The position numbers were made by a program, and so were the translations under genes. Below, piece by piece: positions 11,341 to 22,735 of a stretch of DNA of 64,000 nt. This DNA comes from Larix kaempferi. Its lineage: Eukaryota > Streptophyta > Pinopsida > Pinales > Pinaceae. How positions within the stretch are numbered: position 1 is the first letter of the stretch; each line of letters begins with the position of its first letter. The stretch lies in contig BSBM01001444.1 of NCBI GenBank assembly GCA_027924585.1, positions 1,364,001 to 1,428,000 on the forward strand, read 5' to 3'. The notes beneath the pieces are model-generated. The model had not been told where the DNA came from, searched no databases, and was given only the letters and a program-made list of their open reading frames with translations.

Positions 11341-14300
11341 AGCCCAATTCCCTAAACCCTTGCATTGTTTTTTATTTCTTGTTTAATTTATTTTAATTCT
11401 TTATTAATGAAACCTATCCAGGGAAAAAATTTCTCTTAAATTCACAAAATGTAGCATCGAAACCCAAATATCTATAATATTTTTCCATATCCAAAACCCT
11501 TCTTGAAAATACCAATCTCCTAATAAATCCCAAACCCTCCCTCCCAATAAAAAATTATATTAATCATATTAAACTATATAAATTGGAACAAAAGATTCAA
11601 GGAAATCTAAAAGAAGTGGAATATTCTTTTTTTTTGTCACAAATGCCTGTCACTCAATGGGTAACCTACGAAATTTCTAGTAAACCAAAATTGTTTCCAC
11701 AATATTCAAGTATGAAGTCTCCACTAACTCCAAACAAGGAAATTGCAACAACACTTTTGCATTGTAAAATTGTGTTTAATGCATAACTGAATACATATGT
11801 CATTTCATCACATTTTTCCTACAATGAGTAAAATTACTTATGTTGTAGTAGTGTTGGATAGTACTAAACTTACACTAGTTTGATTCTCCTATTTTCATTC
11901 AAAGGTATCTCTATTTGCACCCTTGCTTTCAAAGGCCCAATTTGCTTATGGTTGATTACAAAGAATATGATTGTTTGGAAATATTGAATACCATTGAACA
12001 CAAGAGAGACTTGAAGAGGAGCAAACAACAAGGAGAAGAAAGATTATCATCACAAAGGTATATAGATTTCTTATATGTAATTTATTTTTTATTGATAGAA
12101 TCTATTTTTTTCCTCATTTACTTGTGTTGATTTAATGTCATTTTACATGCTTTAATCTCACTGAATCTTGCAAGTAGATATAAAAGAATTTTTTAATTTA
12201 TTTTATGGGTTAGTTCTAGGGTAATCTCACTAAATCTTGCAATTAGATATAAAAGAATTTTTTACTTTGTTTTATGGGTTAGATCTAGGTTTATGCAAAT
12301 TAAAATAGGAAATATGTTTTGTTTATCTTGTACATGAAATTATAATAGTAGAAACTCATCTTCTTATTCATCTCATGCTTACATATTAAAAAGGAATTTT
12401 TTACTTTGTTTTATTGGTTATATATTAAGTTTATGCAATTTAAAACAAGAAAGATGATAAAATCATAACAGTTTGAACTCCTCTTTTTATATTCACAATT
12501 AATTTTCTTATTTGACATAACTATCTATTTCATATATTCCCCACACAATATATTATTTTAATTTGAAATATCATTTTCATTTTATATTAAAATAAAATAT
12601 TTAAACTTTGCACTTATACAATCAATATCCTATGATTTCTCATAATATTTTGTAATTTAACTTGAATGTAAAATCAATCGAATTGATATAAATATGAACC
12701 ATCTCATAATATTTTGTAATTTAACTTGAATGTAAAATCAACCGAATTGATATAAATATGAACCAATAATCCATGTGTAGTGGCATTTCCAACTAATATC
12801 ACTATGTGCAGTTGTATTGGGGCAAAAGAACAGTTATGGAATGTAAGTATAAACATGACACGAGACATATGATTCTATAATATTCATGTTTAGAATTAAA
12901 AAAAGGCAGGCATAACTCATGTTTTATCCCACACATAAATTTAGTTGTCTCTGAGCTGACAACAACATTGCAAGTTGCAACGAAATTCCAAGTGGTCGCC
13001 TTTTATCCATGTGTTGCTAGGGCGAGATGTGTACAGCAGTATGACAGCACCTCCAAATCCAATATTAATGAATCCAATTCCAACATTAATGAAATAAATT
13101 TGTGGCTATTGCAAAACAAGAGATACTAAGTGGCAATGTCTATATTGTGTTTTTGCTATTAAAATTTATGTGCAAAAAAAAAACTCAAAATTTTGAAAAA
13201 TAAAAAATTCTTTAAATCAAATTTGCATAACACAGAAAGAAATAATTATGAAAATTCATCATGGAACTTTAAATTTACAATGAAAAAATTTAAAAGCAAC
13301 AACAAGCACAACTATTCAGATTGCAAATACTAGTATTGCGGACATAACCAACCTGCAAGAGATAATTACTAGCTAGCTAATGTCTCATCAAATTATAGCT
13401 AATAATGCAAACGAACATATTCACTATCCAAGGCATAATTGAAATTATTAGAAATAGAAAAACTAACATTTCAGCATGTGATATTCAATGTATAAATGTG
13501 CAAGCTTCTACTGGTCACAGTTTACTTCTCTCTAGACCGTGATCTTGAATAGTCGTTTGTTGAATCTGCATTTTAAGTAGCACGCTTAAAAAAAAAAGAG
13601 GAATCTAGCCATAAATTTAACTTGAGCATGCTTCAAAATACATAAAAAGGGAATCTAGCCATAGATTTAACTTGAAACCTGAATAACCTAGCCAGCTATA
13701 TGGAGGTATTGAGAAACGTTTTCATCATTAGCTCTGAAACATTCGATGGATACGTTTGCATCATCTCTGAAATACTTTGAAGGTTTGACCAATTGCATGG
13801 ATAGGCTTCTCGTTAGTGTTATTAACTCTTGTTTTGAATGGAATTTAGTTTTCTGAGTTGTTTCTAGTATGTCTAATCTCTTCAAGAATGATCACATCTA
13901 AAAATAGTTATAAGATCGGAAATTTGACGCTTAAATAGAGTGCAATGTCTTAAGGTGACGTTTACTTGAGAAACCATTATTTTGACAAAGTAGGTTAGGA
14001 CAAGCCAATGATTAAAATTTCTGAAAAATTATGTTCCAAATTTGTTGGATTGGTTGAATTTTGAAAAAAAAAAGTGTGAATTTTTTTTTAAAAATTAGGC
14101 TTTACAACTACTGACCTGCAATTAATTTGACAACCTGCTCCTCAAGGACATAGACCATCTCCAGAGTCTTGCCAATATTCTTCTACCAAAGGGCCACAGG
14201 CTCATTGAAGGACAGAGTGTTCGCATGAAGTCTTAGGTATAAAGTCTTGTTCAAAGTTTTGGGATTGTCCATTGCCTTGATTGTGAATGTTCTAACGTCT

Positions 14301-14640
14301 TCCTCCTTCACATACACAGCTGCATTGCATTCGAGGATAATTGAGACAAAAGAAATCCTAGATCAAAGAGAAACACTGAGCTGAACACCATGACGCAAAT
14401 CTCATCACAAAGATCAGCTTTGCTAGAACTCATAACACATAATGTTGAAGCCTCTACAAAAAAATAAATCAGCCTATTGGATTAAATATAATCCAGTATA
14501 AAATTTAAGCTGAGGCATTAAAATTCCAAGGCTTCCCAGGTTTGAACCCTCGAAAGCACAAAATAAGAAAATGAACAAAGATCAGAAAAAAAAGAAGAAG
14601 AAGTGATATTTAACTTATTTTCTTCTTAAGAATGAAACAC
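11341..14640. other. AT-rich non-coding region with small tandem repeats
   Basis: No gene recognised. Near 12155-12290 a ~68 bp unit (TCTCACT.AATCTTGCAA.TAGATATAAAAG) occurs twice, with a weaker third copy near 12390. At 12638-12765 a 64 bp unit is repeated almost perfectly. Near 13600-13680 AATCTAGCCATA.ATTTAACTTG occurs twice. Confidence 0.65.
12638..12765. repeat. Tandem duplication, 64 bp unit x2
   Basis: TCTCATAATATTTTGTAATT and the bases up to GATATAAATATGAACCA occur twice back to back with one clear mismatch (CAATCG versus CAACCG). Confidence 0.93.
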
Positions 14641-15085
14641 ATGTTGCTTCTTGAGAGAAGGAGGAATAAAATTGTTATGGCCTCTTTTGCACTCTGGTTC
14701 CTCTGTACTTCCCATTCTGCTTCTGGTATTACTATCATTACATGGTTTTGAACTCGAATTTAAGCTCGCATGGCCTTCAAAAGCCTCACATGCTGGTCGA
14801 ACCCTGTGTTCGAGTAAGTTGGTCGTAGAGTCCTCCTCGGGCATGGTTGTAGCCATGCCCTTCATGTTGCTTCTTGAAAGAAGGAGAAATAAAATTGTTA
14901 TGGCCTCTTTTGCACTTTGGTTCCTCTGTACTTCCCATTCTGCTTCTGGTATTACTATCATTACATGGTTTTGAACTCGAATTTAAGCTCGCATGGCCTT
15001 CAAAAGCCTCACATGCTGGTCGAACCCTGTGTTCGAGTAAGTTGGTTGTAGAGTCCTCCTCGGGCATGGTTGTAGCCATGGCCTT
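14641..15085. repeat. Tandem duplication, 223 bp unit x2
   Basis: The unit begins ATGTTGCTTCTTGA.AGAAGGA and ends GGTTGTAGCCATG. The two copies are nearly identical. Because 223 is not a multiple of three, the minus-strand open frames (such as one reading MPEEDSTTNLLEHRVRPACE) change frame between copies. I recognise no protein family in them. Confidence 0.95.
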
Positions 15086-17230
15086 CGTTTTCTTCTTTCT
15101 ATGTCTTTCATACTGGAGGCTTACAATTGCAATGGCGATGGCATTTCCAGGTATTGGAAAATTAGTGATGTTTCCACAGCAATGAGCACACCGAGAGCGT
15201 TCCATCATTGTTGGAATTGAAATTTGACAGGTTGTTATTGTATCAGACTCAAACATGCATTGCTTGTAGGAAATAACTTAGACAAACATATGGCGAATTG
15301 GAAGCTAGTACCCAATTCTCTTGACACCCTTTCAACCCCAGAAAGAATTTTGAAATGGAGAAGGGGAATCGAGATACATGGCTATAAATAGTAGAGAAAA
15401 GGTATAAAAGAAAATGCATATTAATCTATAAGGAAATGAAATCCTGGTAACGCTAAAGTGATGTATAGAAGCAATGAGATATACTATCTCTTCAATATCC
15501 AAATGACTGTTCTTTTGGGATCAGATGAAAATTGTGACAGAAAAGACCAAGAGGAAGAATGAATAAATGGAAACGAAAGTAATTGGTGCATGAGTTTACC
15601 TTAGTCCCGCCACTAGAATCTCGAAGCAACACATTTATTTTGAACTTTTTCTTTGTCTTCTCCCCAACTCAATAGTCTCAGCATTCATACCAGAGATTTC
15701 AATCAACAGGGTATCAGACCAAAACTGTAAAAAAAATATGCAAGGAAAACAAAAGTGCTGGAAATTATTGTTTATTCATAAACCCTATAACCCCAAATGC
15801 TTCGCCAAAACACCAAACTGTTACCGCATCATTAAATGACCTGCAACATCATTAAATAACCTGCAATAAACTGAATAATATTCATCGATATAGATGTACA
15901 TGGGGCATGGGCAAGACAGAAAAGTACACATGCCGGATATAAAAAGAGACAATCAAAACAAAATGTATGTGATGCTAGGTATTCAAGTTAATAGAGGCGT
16001 TTAAGCATCTGTTTTTCGATCTATTTGCCCACATGTGAATATTGATCGTGAAGAAACAACGTTTTTGCAGTATGGTCTATCAAACCGGTGGGTTCAAAAC
16101 GAGGCACAAGATCTGGATTTCAAGTGTCGAAGAACAAATCATTGAAATAACGATGAATTAAACCACAATATTTTGACATTTAACAGGCACATATTCACGG
16201 TGGGTTTAGCAGTGCCAGAAAGGTAATCATCATTTATTTTGCCTACCTCACTGCCTCTGCACCAATTCGACCTGGTCCTTTACGTCTTCCACGACATTGA
16301 AGCGTACCACGACCGCCAGCGGGCATTCAAAATGTCATTTGCTTCCACTTGGCAGCTAAAATCCCCGACCTCAATCCCATCAACTATTTTTATTCCTAAA
16401 CTTTAGAAAAACTTAGGCATTGCAAAAATATGCACTCTGTATGAGCGGGATTGCAATATATATCCCTGCGTTTCACATCCAACATTAATGAAACAAGATT
16501 AGACGCATTATCATCTTATTTAAATTAATTGTTACAGGAATCTATTTACCGACCAAGGATACGACGAAGAGAATCGCGGATGATATACCTGTATAGGCAT
16601 TACAGTTTCAATACATTCGAGATTAGGGTCGGTCCCATTTGCTACATCAACCATTTCTACCAGATCAACAAAATAAATAAATAAAAAATCAACCAAAAAA
16701 CCCTAGATCCGACGAGGTTCGACCCCCTTTCTACAGTGTGTATTCTTATAAAAGAACCAAATATAATGCACAGACCAAGAAAGGTCGGCATCTCTTTAGC
16801 CGAATGCAGTATATGAATACCAAAACTATTGGGTAGTAACAGAGACCGTTTTAAAGAAGAAAAAAATCCATATGTTACTCGGAAACCTCTTGTGGGATCC
16901 AGATATCTTCGCTTGACCTTAACCAGAAAGGAAAATACAAAGCCGAGTTTATTACTCAGAACGATGCACAAAATACAGAATGATAGATAGAAACCTTTTT
17001 AAAAATCATAATAGTATTAACAGCATATTTATGCAAATGCCACGAAGGGCCAGTAGAAGGTCTCGTCAAGCATCAAATATTATATTACAGTATCAAGAGC
17101 TATGAAACCGAATAAGCATTCAAATTACAAGTGGTTGAAATACCAGTTTATGGGTCAACAAAAGAAAAGACTAAACCCTCCATTCCATAAATTTTCATAG
17201 TAGCAACCCCTAGATTGTTTTTCCAAAGCA
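15086..17230. other. Region with no recognised gene
   Basis: Mixed-composition DNA with short open stretches. 16250-16400 and 16640-16960 have slightly more GC. Nothing here could be assigned. Confidence 0.5.
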
Positions 17231-17272
17231 ATAATGAAGAGATCAGTCGCAGTAGGAATACTGCTTACCCTT

Positions 17273-17895
17273 GTTCACCAGAATGGAACCAGCCAGGAGT
17301 CTTCTTTACCAGTACCTGCAAGGGTTCGAAGTTTTAGTGCTTAAGACAAAAGCTAATAACTAACAAGGACTGAAACAGAGTTGGACATGAGAATTATACC
17401 CTTACCTGAGTATTTCACCGCCTCGGAGAAGTTAACAGGCTTGGTGGGATCTCCCTCATTAATGTTGGACCTCCGAATACAGGCCATCTCGGCAACCAGA
17501 ACCAGAGTCGCAGAGCCATTTAGAACCAGGAGCAAAAGGGCGAATTTTCAAACACGGTTACCAGGGTCGCTTTAAGAAGGTCTTCTCGAATGTCGAGGAA
17601 TTCAATTTGGGTTTAAGAGCTCCCTCAAATCACCCTGACATCATAACAACTATAGCATAAATTTTAACTTGTCCTAACAACTCATCACGTGGTAAGTACC
17701 GTCGAAAGTTCAGGATTCCAGTCCTCATCAACAACAAACTTAAATGCATAGTAGACAGTATCCCGAGGGTGATACAGGGATAATAAGACCTTTGTGCGAT
17801 TTGTATTGTGAATATGACGCACCTCTCGCCACCAAAACGGGAAGGGATTATCGAGGCTGACGTCCTCAGCTCCCCTCCAATCAAAACTTAACAAA
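17273..17895 (-). other. Possible multi-exon gene, unrecognised
   Basis: Three exon-like segments on the minus strand. The first, about 17890-17705, reads WRGAEDVSLDNPFPFWWREV then HIHNTNRTKVLLSLYHPRD and YYAFKFVVDEDWNPELST, and ends at a GT (CGACG|GTACTT). The second, about 17510-17407, contains EMACIRRSNINEGDPTKPVN and FSEAVKYSG with a CTCAG|GTAAGG donor. The third follows a TTGCAG acceptor and reads GTGKEDSWLVPFW before TGA, which looks like a natural C-terminus. The composition is protein-like, but I do not recognise the family. The link between the first and second segments is unproven. Confidence 0.3.
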
Positions 17896-18110
17896 TTAGC
17901 TCTATTTCAAAAATTTAAATAAATAATTTTTTTTTAACTATGTACAAATAAAGAAAAACTATAGAGTGCAGCAAAAATTTATAGGCCTAGGTGCAAATTA
18001 ATAGGGTCTCCATGATTTATATATGATCCCCTTCGGGGACATAAAAATATCAAACGATACATATTTTGGTATAAAAAAAAATATCAAACAGATATACCTC
18101 ATTCTTTTTG
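17896..18110. other. AT-rich spacer
   Basis: No gene. Contains a short stretch (CATAAAAATATCAAACGATA) also found at 7991-8010, suggesting a dispersed repeat end. Confidence 0.5.
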
Positions 18111-18117
18111 ATAATAA

Positions 18118-18300
18118 TAATAATAAAAATACATTAAATTTACTGTTACTTTATATTAATTAAAAAATTTAGGCTAAAGGGCACCTCTCAACATTATATA
18201 TATCATTTTTTAATAATAAAAACACATTAAATTTACTATTACTTTGTATTAATTAAAAAATTTAAACTAACAAATATAGAGGGCACCTCGCTTTCCATTC
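18118..18300. repeat. Tandem duplication, ~93 bp unit x2
   Basis: TAATAAAAA.ACATTAAATTTACT and the following TATTAATTAAAAAATTTA up to GGGCACCTC are present twice at a 93 bp offset. Confidence 0.85.
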
Positions 18301-18510
18301 CCATTATGATCTTGTTTTGGTTGATGAGTTTATAGGAAAGATTAATGGAAAGGAATATTCGCATTATATATGATTAAGATATATAATAAAATAATCTAAT
18401 TTCTATTAAAAATAATAATCTAAGGATCAATGTTAAGAGATTTATGTTATTAATATTTTTTGGGGTAAAGAAAAATTTATATGTTTAGTGCAAATAGAAA
18501 TGCTCTCTGG

Positions 18511-19954
18511 CGTTGGTGGGAATCCTACGAGTCCTCTCCCTCCTGCCTGGCTCCTAATCTCTCTCCCACAATAAAGTAACTCCATCCTATGTTATAGAAA
18601 CACTCCATTGTCCACTTATCTATGTGTCTCCAACTCAAATGTGGTAGTGGATTACCTAAAAGTTGGCCTCCAAACTATAATACTGACAGGACCTATGACA
18701 GGACCTATCCCTAGCTATTTAAGGTGGAGACAACTATGGATGCTACTATAATTTCAATGTGCTTATTCTAACATACGTATTCAACCGATAGAATAAATAT
18801 AGGTAGAGAAATATAAGGAGACATGTTTTCAACTAAAAAACAACATGACATTCAATTTAAATCTATTATGTTGAAAGAGGGTAAAACTATTTCACACTCA
18901 CTTTGTAAATGCATAAACAACTTTAAAACTACATAACAAATTGACTAAACCTAATAATAAATTAATGGATTGTTGAGACATAAATAGGCAAAACATAAAT
19001 GACTCACACTATAGTTTCTAACTAGTTTTCAACCTTGTGACTCTTGTGTGTATAGGGTGAAGGCGCTTATGTTGCACTAAGTAGGGAGGTCAAAACATTG
19101 AGTGTGCAAGCATCTTTACATTTTCTTCACCCAAATCCGCAAGAGGATGGTCACAACTTATGATGAGAGTTACTATATGGTTACTATAGAAAAATAAAAA
19201 ATAAAAAATGTTTTTGTTGGTGACTATATATGATATTTTAATACTTTATTAGGTGATTTCGGAATATTGGCAGAGTTTAAGGCTCCTTCCATTTTCTCCA
19301 CCTTAGTTTAGCAAAAGATGGGCCGCAACCTCTATCTACATTTGTAAATCACTTGCTCTATTGTTGTGGTGGGAAGAGGAAATCCTTTCTTGCAATCAAC
19401 ATGGACTTCAAATCAACAAGAGGATTTATTGTTAGACAACAAGCATCAGCCCTTCATGATAACTTCCTTGTATCATGCACTTTGACAAAGCAACGACTAT
19501 CCCATGAAAGTCCAATTGAAAAAGAGAAACCCAACTTAACAAAGAAAGAATTTCAAGTGTAAAAAGATTAGCACACGCTACTAACACATCAACCTATTCA
19601 ATGTCATCCTCTCCATTGTCAATACTACTTCAGCAAACAAGCAAGGCAAGGCACCACCATACATTAGATTTAAACTACACTCACAACAAAGCAAGAAGCA
19701 TGTGATAGAAACTATCGTCGTCATTACCATCCCACCAAGCATAAGATGTAAGCTACACATACAACACAGCAAGAAGCATGTGAAAGAAAGTATCGTTGTC
19801 ATTACCAACCCACTATGTTTTTATTAAGCACACGCAAAGAGTTTTCTCAAAGTTTTTGTATACCCACAAAGGAGATGGAATGTAGTAAATGAGAAACAAA
19901 AGGCGAGTCGCAAAGGTTGTTGGTGTGGATGTTCCTAGTGATTGTGAAGGCATG
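18511..19954. repeat. Long direct repeat, copy B
   Basis: Nearly identical to 4-1439, same orientation, 18.5 kb away. After position 19954 the sequence leaves the repeat. A copia LTR element lies ~140 bp further on, outside the repeated part. Copy B carries a one-base insertion near 19300 that breaks the short conserved frame of copy A. Confidence 0.93.
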
Positions 19955-20097
19955 TCGGGTTCGCATCCTAGACGAGAAACCCGGGAATGATGCTACGGAG
20001 CTAGGACGAGAAAGGAATTAGATTTGCTCGTAATGTTGTCCCAACCGATCAACCTACATGAAATAAATGGCGCAAGGAAGAAACCCAATGGACGGAG

Positions 20098-20898
20098 TGT
20101 TAGGATATTCCTATACTCCATCCTAGTCCTACTAGCATTTCCATCCTTTGCATTTTCAATCATGCGTGCACTTTTAGGGTTTGCATGCATTATTGAGGGT
20201 TTGCATGCATCCCAGTCATCAGTCCCAGCACCTAGCCCTCAGTTAGCTAGCCCCTGGAGCTTCTTTCCACTCAGTTTCAGCCCTCCTAGAGCTTAGTGTG
20301 CCCTCCTTTCACCTACTGTATGAGAAAGGCGCCCTTCCTTACCTACCATTCAGTTATCTTCAGTTCTCTCCTTGATTTTAGGCTTGACTGACTCTCAACT
20401 GACTGTATCACTCCGATGGACCTCCAGTGAGACTTGACTGCCCATTTTGACTTCAGTTAGCTCCTCATGCGCCCTCCACTGAGTCTCCTTCATTCAGTTA
20501 GTTCCAGTTACACTCAGTTACACCTACAACACTCAGTTAGACTCAATTTGACTGATGGTTGATAGTTACTTGAGCATTGATGACTCCACTGATGATGAGA
20601 TAGACTACTAGTTGTGCTCTGATGACACTCTAGTGATCTTTTGATCACTCCATGAAGGCTAATTCGAATTGCCACCTTAGGCATTCAAATCCTCATGCAT
20701 TGTACTATTTATTTGTCCATATTGTGATTAATTAATTATTATGTGTGAAGTATTTTTGCTTCTATCCGAGTTCTACTGTATTATTATTATGTTGCTCATT
20801 ATACTGCATTGACCACTCTTCTTCTATTTTCTTGCTTGATCAATTACTTTCTTGTGAGGTATACATCATCTCTTAGATCTGCTGTGAGGATTTTCACA
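20098..20898 (+). repeat. 5' LTR (801 bp)
   Basis: Starts TGTTAGG and ends TTTTCACA. Compared with the 3' LTR it carries an extra ~20 bp duplication around GGGTTTGCATGCAT (about 20176-20205) and a short extra piece near 20535. A TATA-like or polyadenylation site was not assigned with confidence. Confidence 0.95.
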
Positions 20899-20910
20899 TG
20901 GTATCAGAGC
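20899..20910 (+). promoter_or_regulatory. Primer-binding site (initiator tRNA-Met)
   Basis: TGGTATCAGAGC lies directly after the LTR terminal CA. This is the classic plant Ty1/copia PBS, complementary to the 3' end region of initiator methionine tRNA. Confidence 0.93.
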
Positions 20911-21053
20911 ATGTTGAGAGTATTGTTTATCTCCATTCCTCAGAGTTTTTTGCAGGTTATTATCAAGATTTCGAGTGCAGCAGTTTCTGCATTTTTGCAG
21001 CAGTAGCAGTTGCAGATATTCTCTATTGTTTTTGCAGGTCTTCTACAGCGTCA

Positions 21054-21545
21054 ATGTATCCAGAAGAAATCCCTCCTCTTTCTTCATTCAACTATGATGA
21101 ATGGAAACCAAAAATGATAGCATATTTGAAGAGCCATGATCTCTTTGATTGTTATTTTGAAAGAGAGTTCGAATCCTCTGAAGAGAAGATTGACTGGTTG
21201 AATAAAGGTGACCAAGCCTTTGGAAGGATGATGCTTGCTATGCCTGATTACATAATGTACCAAATCATTGATGATGTTGAAACTCCAAAAGAGCTATGGG
21301 CCCATCTGGATGAAAGATTCGGAAAACAGAATGAAGGATTTGGTCCAAACCCCTTCAAGAGAAAGAAAAGTGATGCATTCACCCTCCTTGATGATCTCAT
21401 TGATCATGAACCAGTATCAAACACATCTCATGTTGAAGTTGTCCACAAAGAAGAAGAACTTGCAGATTCTACACTCATGCTCCAAATTTCTTCTCTTTCA
21501 GTCCTAGTTACCAAGGCCCAGGATGGATTAAGGGGGGGGTGTTAG
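21054..21545 (+). CDS. Truncated copia gag (UBN2/DUF4219-like)
   Basis: The frame is open from 20898, but the methionine at 21054 (MYPEEIPPLSSFNYDEWKPK) is the natural gag-type start: an aromatic-rich FNYDEWK motif followed by a helical region with KGDQAFGRMMLAMPDY and DDVETPKELWAHLDERFGKQ. About 163 codons follow to a TAG just inside the 3' LTR. After about residue 100 the sequence becomes acidic/basic linker without zinc knuckle or protease, so most of gag-pol has been deleted and the end is fused to the 3' untranslated part. In autonomous relatives Gag forms the virus-like particle. It may still be translated, but packaging ability cannot be judged. Confidence 0.75.
   Translation: MYPEEIPPLSSFNYDEWKPKMIAYLKSHDLFDCYFEREFESSEEKIDWLNKGDQAFGRMMLAMPDYIMYQIIDDVETPKELWAHLDERFGKQNEGFGPNPFKRKKSDAFTLLDDLIDHEPVSNTSHVEVVHKEEELADSTLMLQISSLSVLVTKAQDGLRGGC
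21528..21539 (+). promoter_or_regulatory. Polypurine tract
   Basis: An A-G tract ending in eight consecutive Gs sits immediately before the TGTTAGG of the 3' LTR, as required for plus-strand priming. Confidence 0.9.
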
Positions 21546-22310
21546 GATATTCCTATACTCCATCCTAGTCCTACTAGCATTTCCATCCTTTGCATTGTAA
21601 ATCATGCATGCACTTTTAGGGTTTGCATGCATCCCAGTCATCAATCCCAGCACCTAGCCCTCAGTTAGCTAGCCCCCGGAGCTTCTTTCCACTCAATTTC
21701 AGCCCTCCTAGAGCTTAGTGCGCCCTCCTTTCACCTACTGCATGAGAAAGGCTCCCTTCCTTACCTACCATTCAGTTATCTTCAGTTCTCTCCTTGATTT
21801 CAGGATTGACTGACTCTCAACTGACTGTATCACTCCGATGGACCTCCAGTGAGACTTGACTGCCCATTCTAACTTCAGTTAGATCCTCATGTGCCCTCCA
21901 CTGAGTCTCCTTCATTCAGTTAGTTCCAGTTACACTCAGTTACACCTACCACACTCAGTTTGACTGATGGTTGACAGTTACTTGAGCATTGATGACTCCA
22001 CTGATGACGAGATAGACTACTAGTTGTGCTCCGATGACACTCCAATGATCTTTTGATCACTCCATGAAGGCTAATTCAAATTGCCACCTTAGGCATTCGA
22101 ATCCTCATGCATTGTACTATTTATTTGTCCATATTGTGATTAATTAATTAGTGTGTGTGAAGTATTCTTGCTTCTATCTGAGTTCTACTGTATTATTATT
22201 ATGTTGCTCATTATACTGCATTGACCACTCTTCTTCTATTTTCTTGCTTAATCAATTACTTTTTTGTGAGGTATACATCATCTCTTAAATCCGCTGTGAG
22301 GATTTTCACA
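21540..22310 (+). repeat. 3' LTR (771 bp)
   Basis: Same termini as the 5' LTR (TGTTAGG...TTTTCACA), 30 bp shorter because of the indels noted there. Scattered substitutions indicate the insertion is not brand new. Confidence 0.95.
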
Positions 22311-22516
22311 CGGAGCACCCTCTAGTGCAAGCAGAGCATGTCCACATCATTTAATAGAATTGGTGTATTGTGGGGCATGCATTAAACTACTTCTGGGGTC
22401 ATTTAATAGATTTTGTGTATTGGGGGGTCATGCACTAAATTACTTCTTGGGCAGGTAGGTTTCATCCGGATAGATCACTCGGGTAGGATTCATCGTATAA
22501 TTACATGTTCGTTCTT

Positions 22517-22735
22517 AAATACATAAAAAGAAAGAATATTACCAATAACAAAAGCTTTATATAATATTTATTAAGTCTCTTAATATTTAAAGTATCACTT
22601 CGAAAGAAGACCACACTAGATCAAAATACATAAAAGGAAAGAATATCACCAATAACAACAATATTTATGTAATCTTTCTTAAGTCTCTCCATCTGCAAAG
22701 TATATCTTCGAAAGCATACCACACTAGATCATTTA
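22517..22735. repeat. Tandem duplication, ~107 bp unit x2
   Basis: AATACATAAAA.GAAAGAATAT, CCAATAACAA, TTAAGTCTCT and TCGAAAG...ACCACACTAGATCA occur twice at a 107 bp offset with moderate divergence. Confidence 0.85.

Larger units (their letters stand above)
20093..22315 (+). mobile_element. Complete non-autonomous Ty1/copia-type LTR retrotransposon
   Basis: The element runs 20098-22310 and is flanked by the 5 bp target-site duplication CGGAG (20093-20097 and 22311-22315). Both LTRs begin TGTTAGGATATTCC and end GATTTTCACA. The primer-binding site TGGTATCAGAGC abuts the 5' LTR, and a purine tract ending in eight Gs abuts the 3' LTR. The interior is only 641 bp and holds a truncated gag; protease, integrase and reverse transcriptase are absent. 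It therefore needs proteins in trans. It is a deletion derivative of a larger copia element, or a small TRIM-like family with unusually long LTRs. Confidence 0.96.

Noticed and set aside
10624-11365. Two long minus-strand frames (197 and 126 codons) rich in S, F, L, P
   Set aside because: They arise from the polypurine tract, whose complement is only pyrimidines and cannot easily form stop codons. No domain is visible.
14786-15256. 156-codon minus-strand ORF
   Set aside because: It crosses a 223 bp tandem duplication that changes frame between copies, and no protein family is visible.
4-19954. The 1.44 kb direct repeats as LTRs of one 20 kb retrotransposon
   Set aside because: Ends lack TG/CA, no PBS or PPT borders them, and no gag-pol lies between. 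Other explanations fit better.
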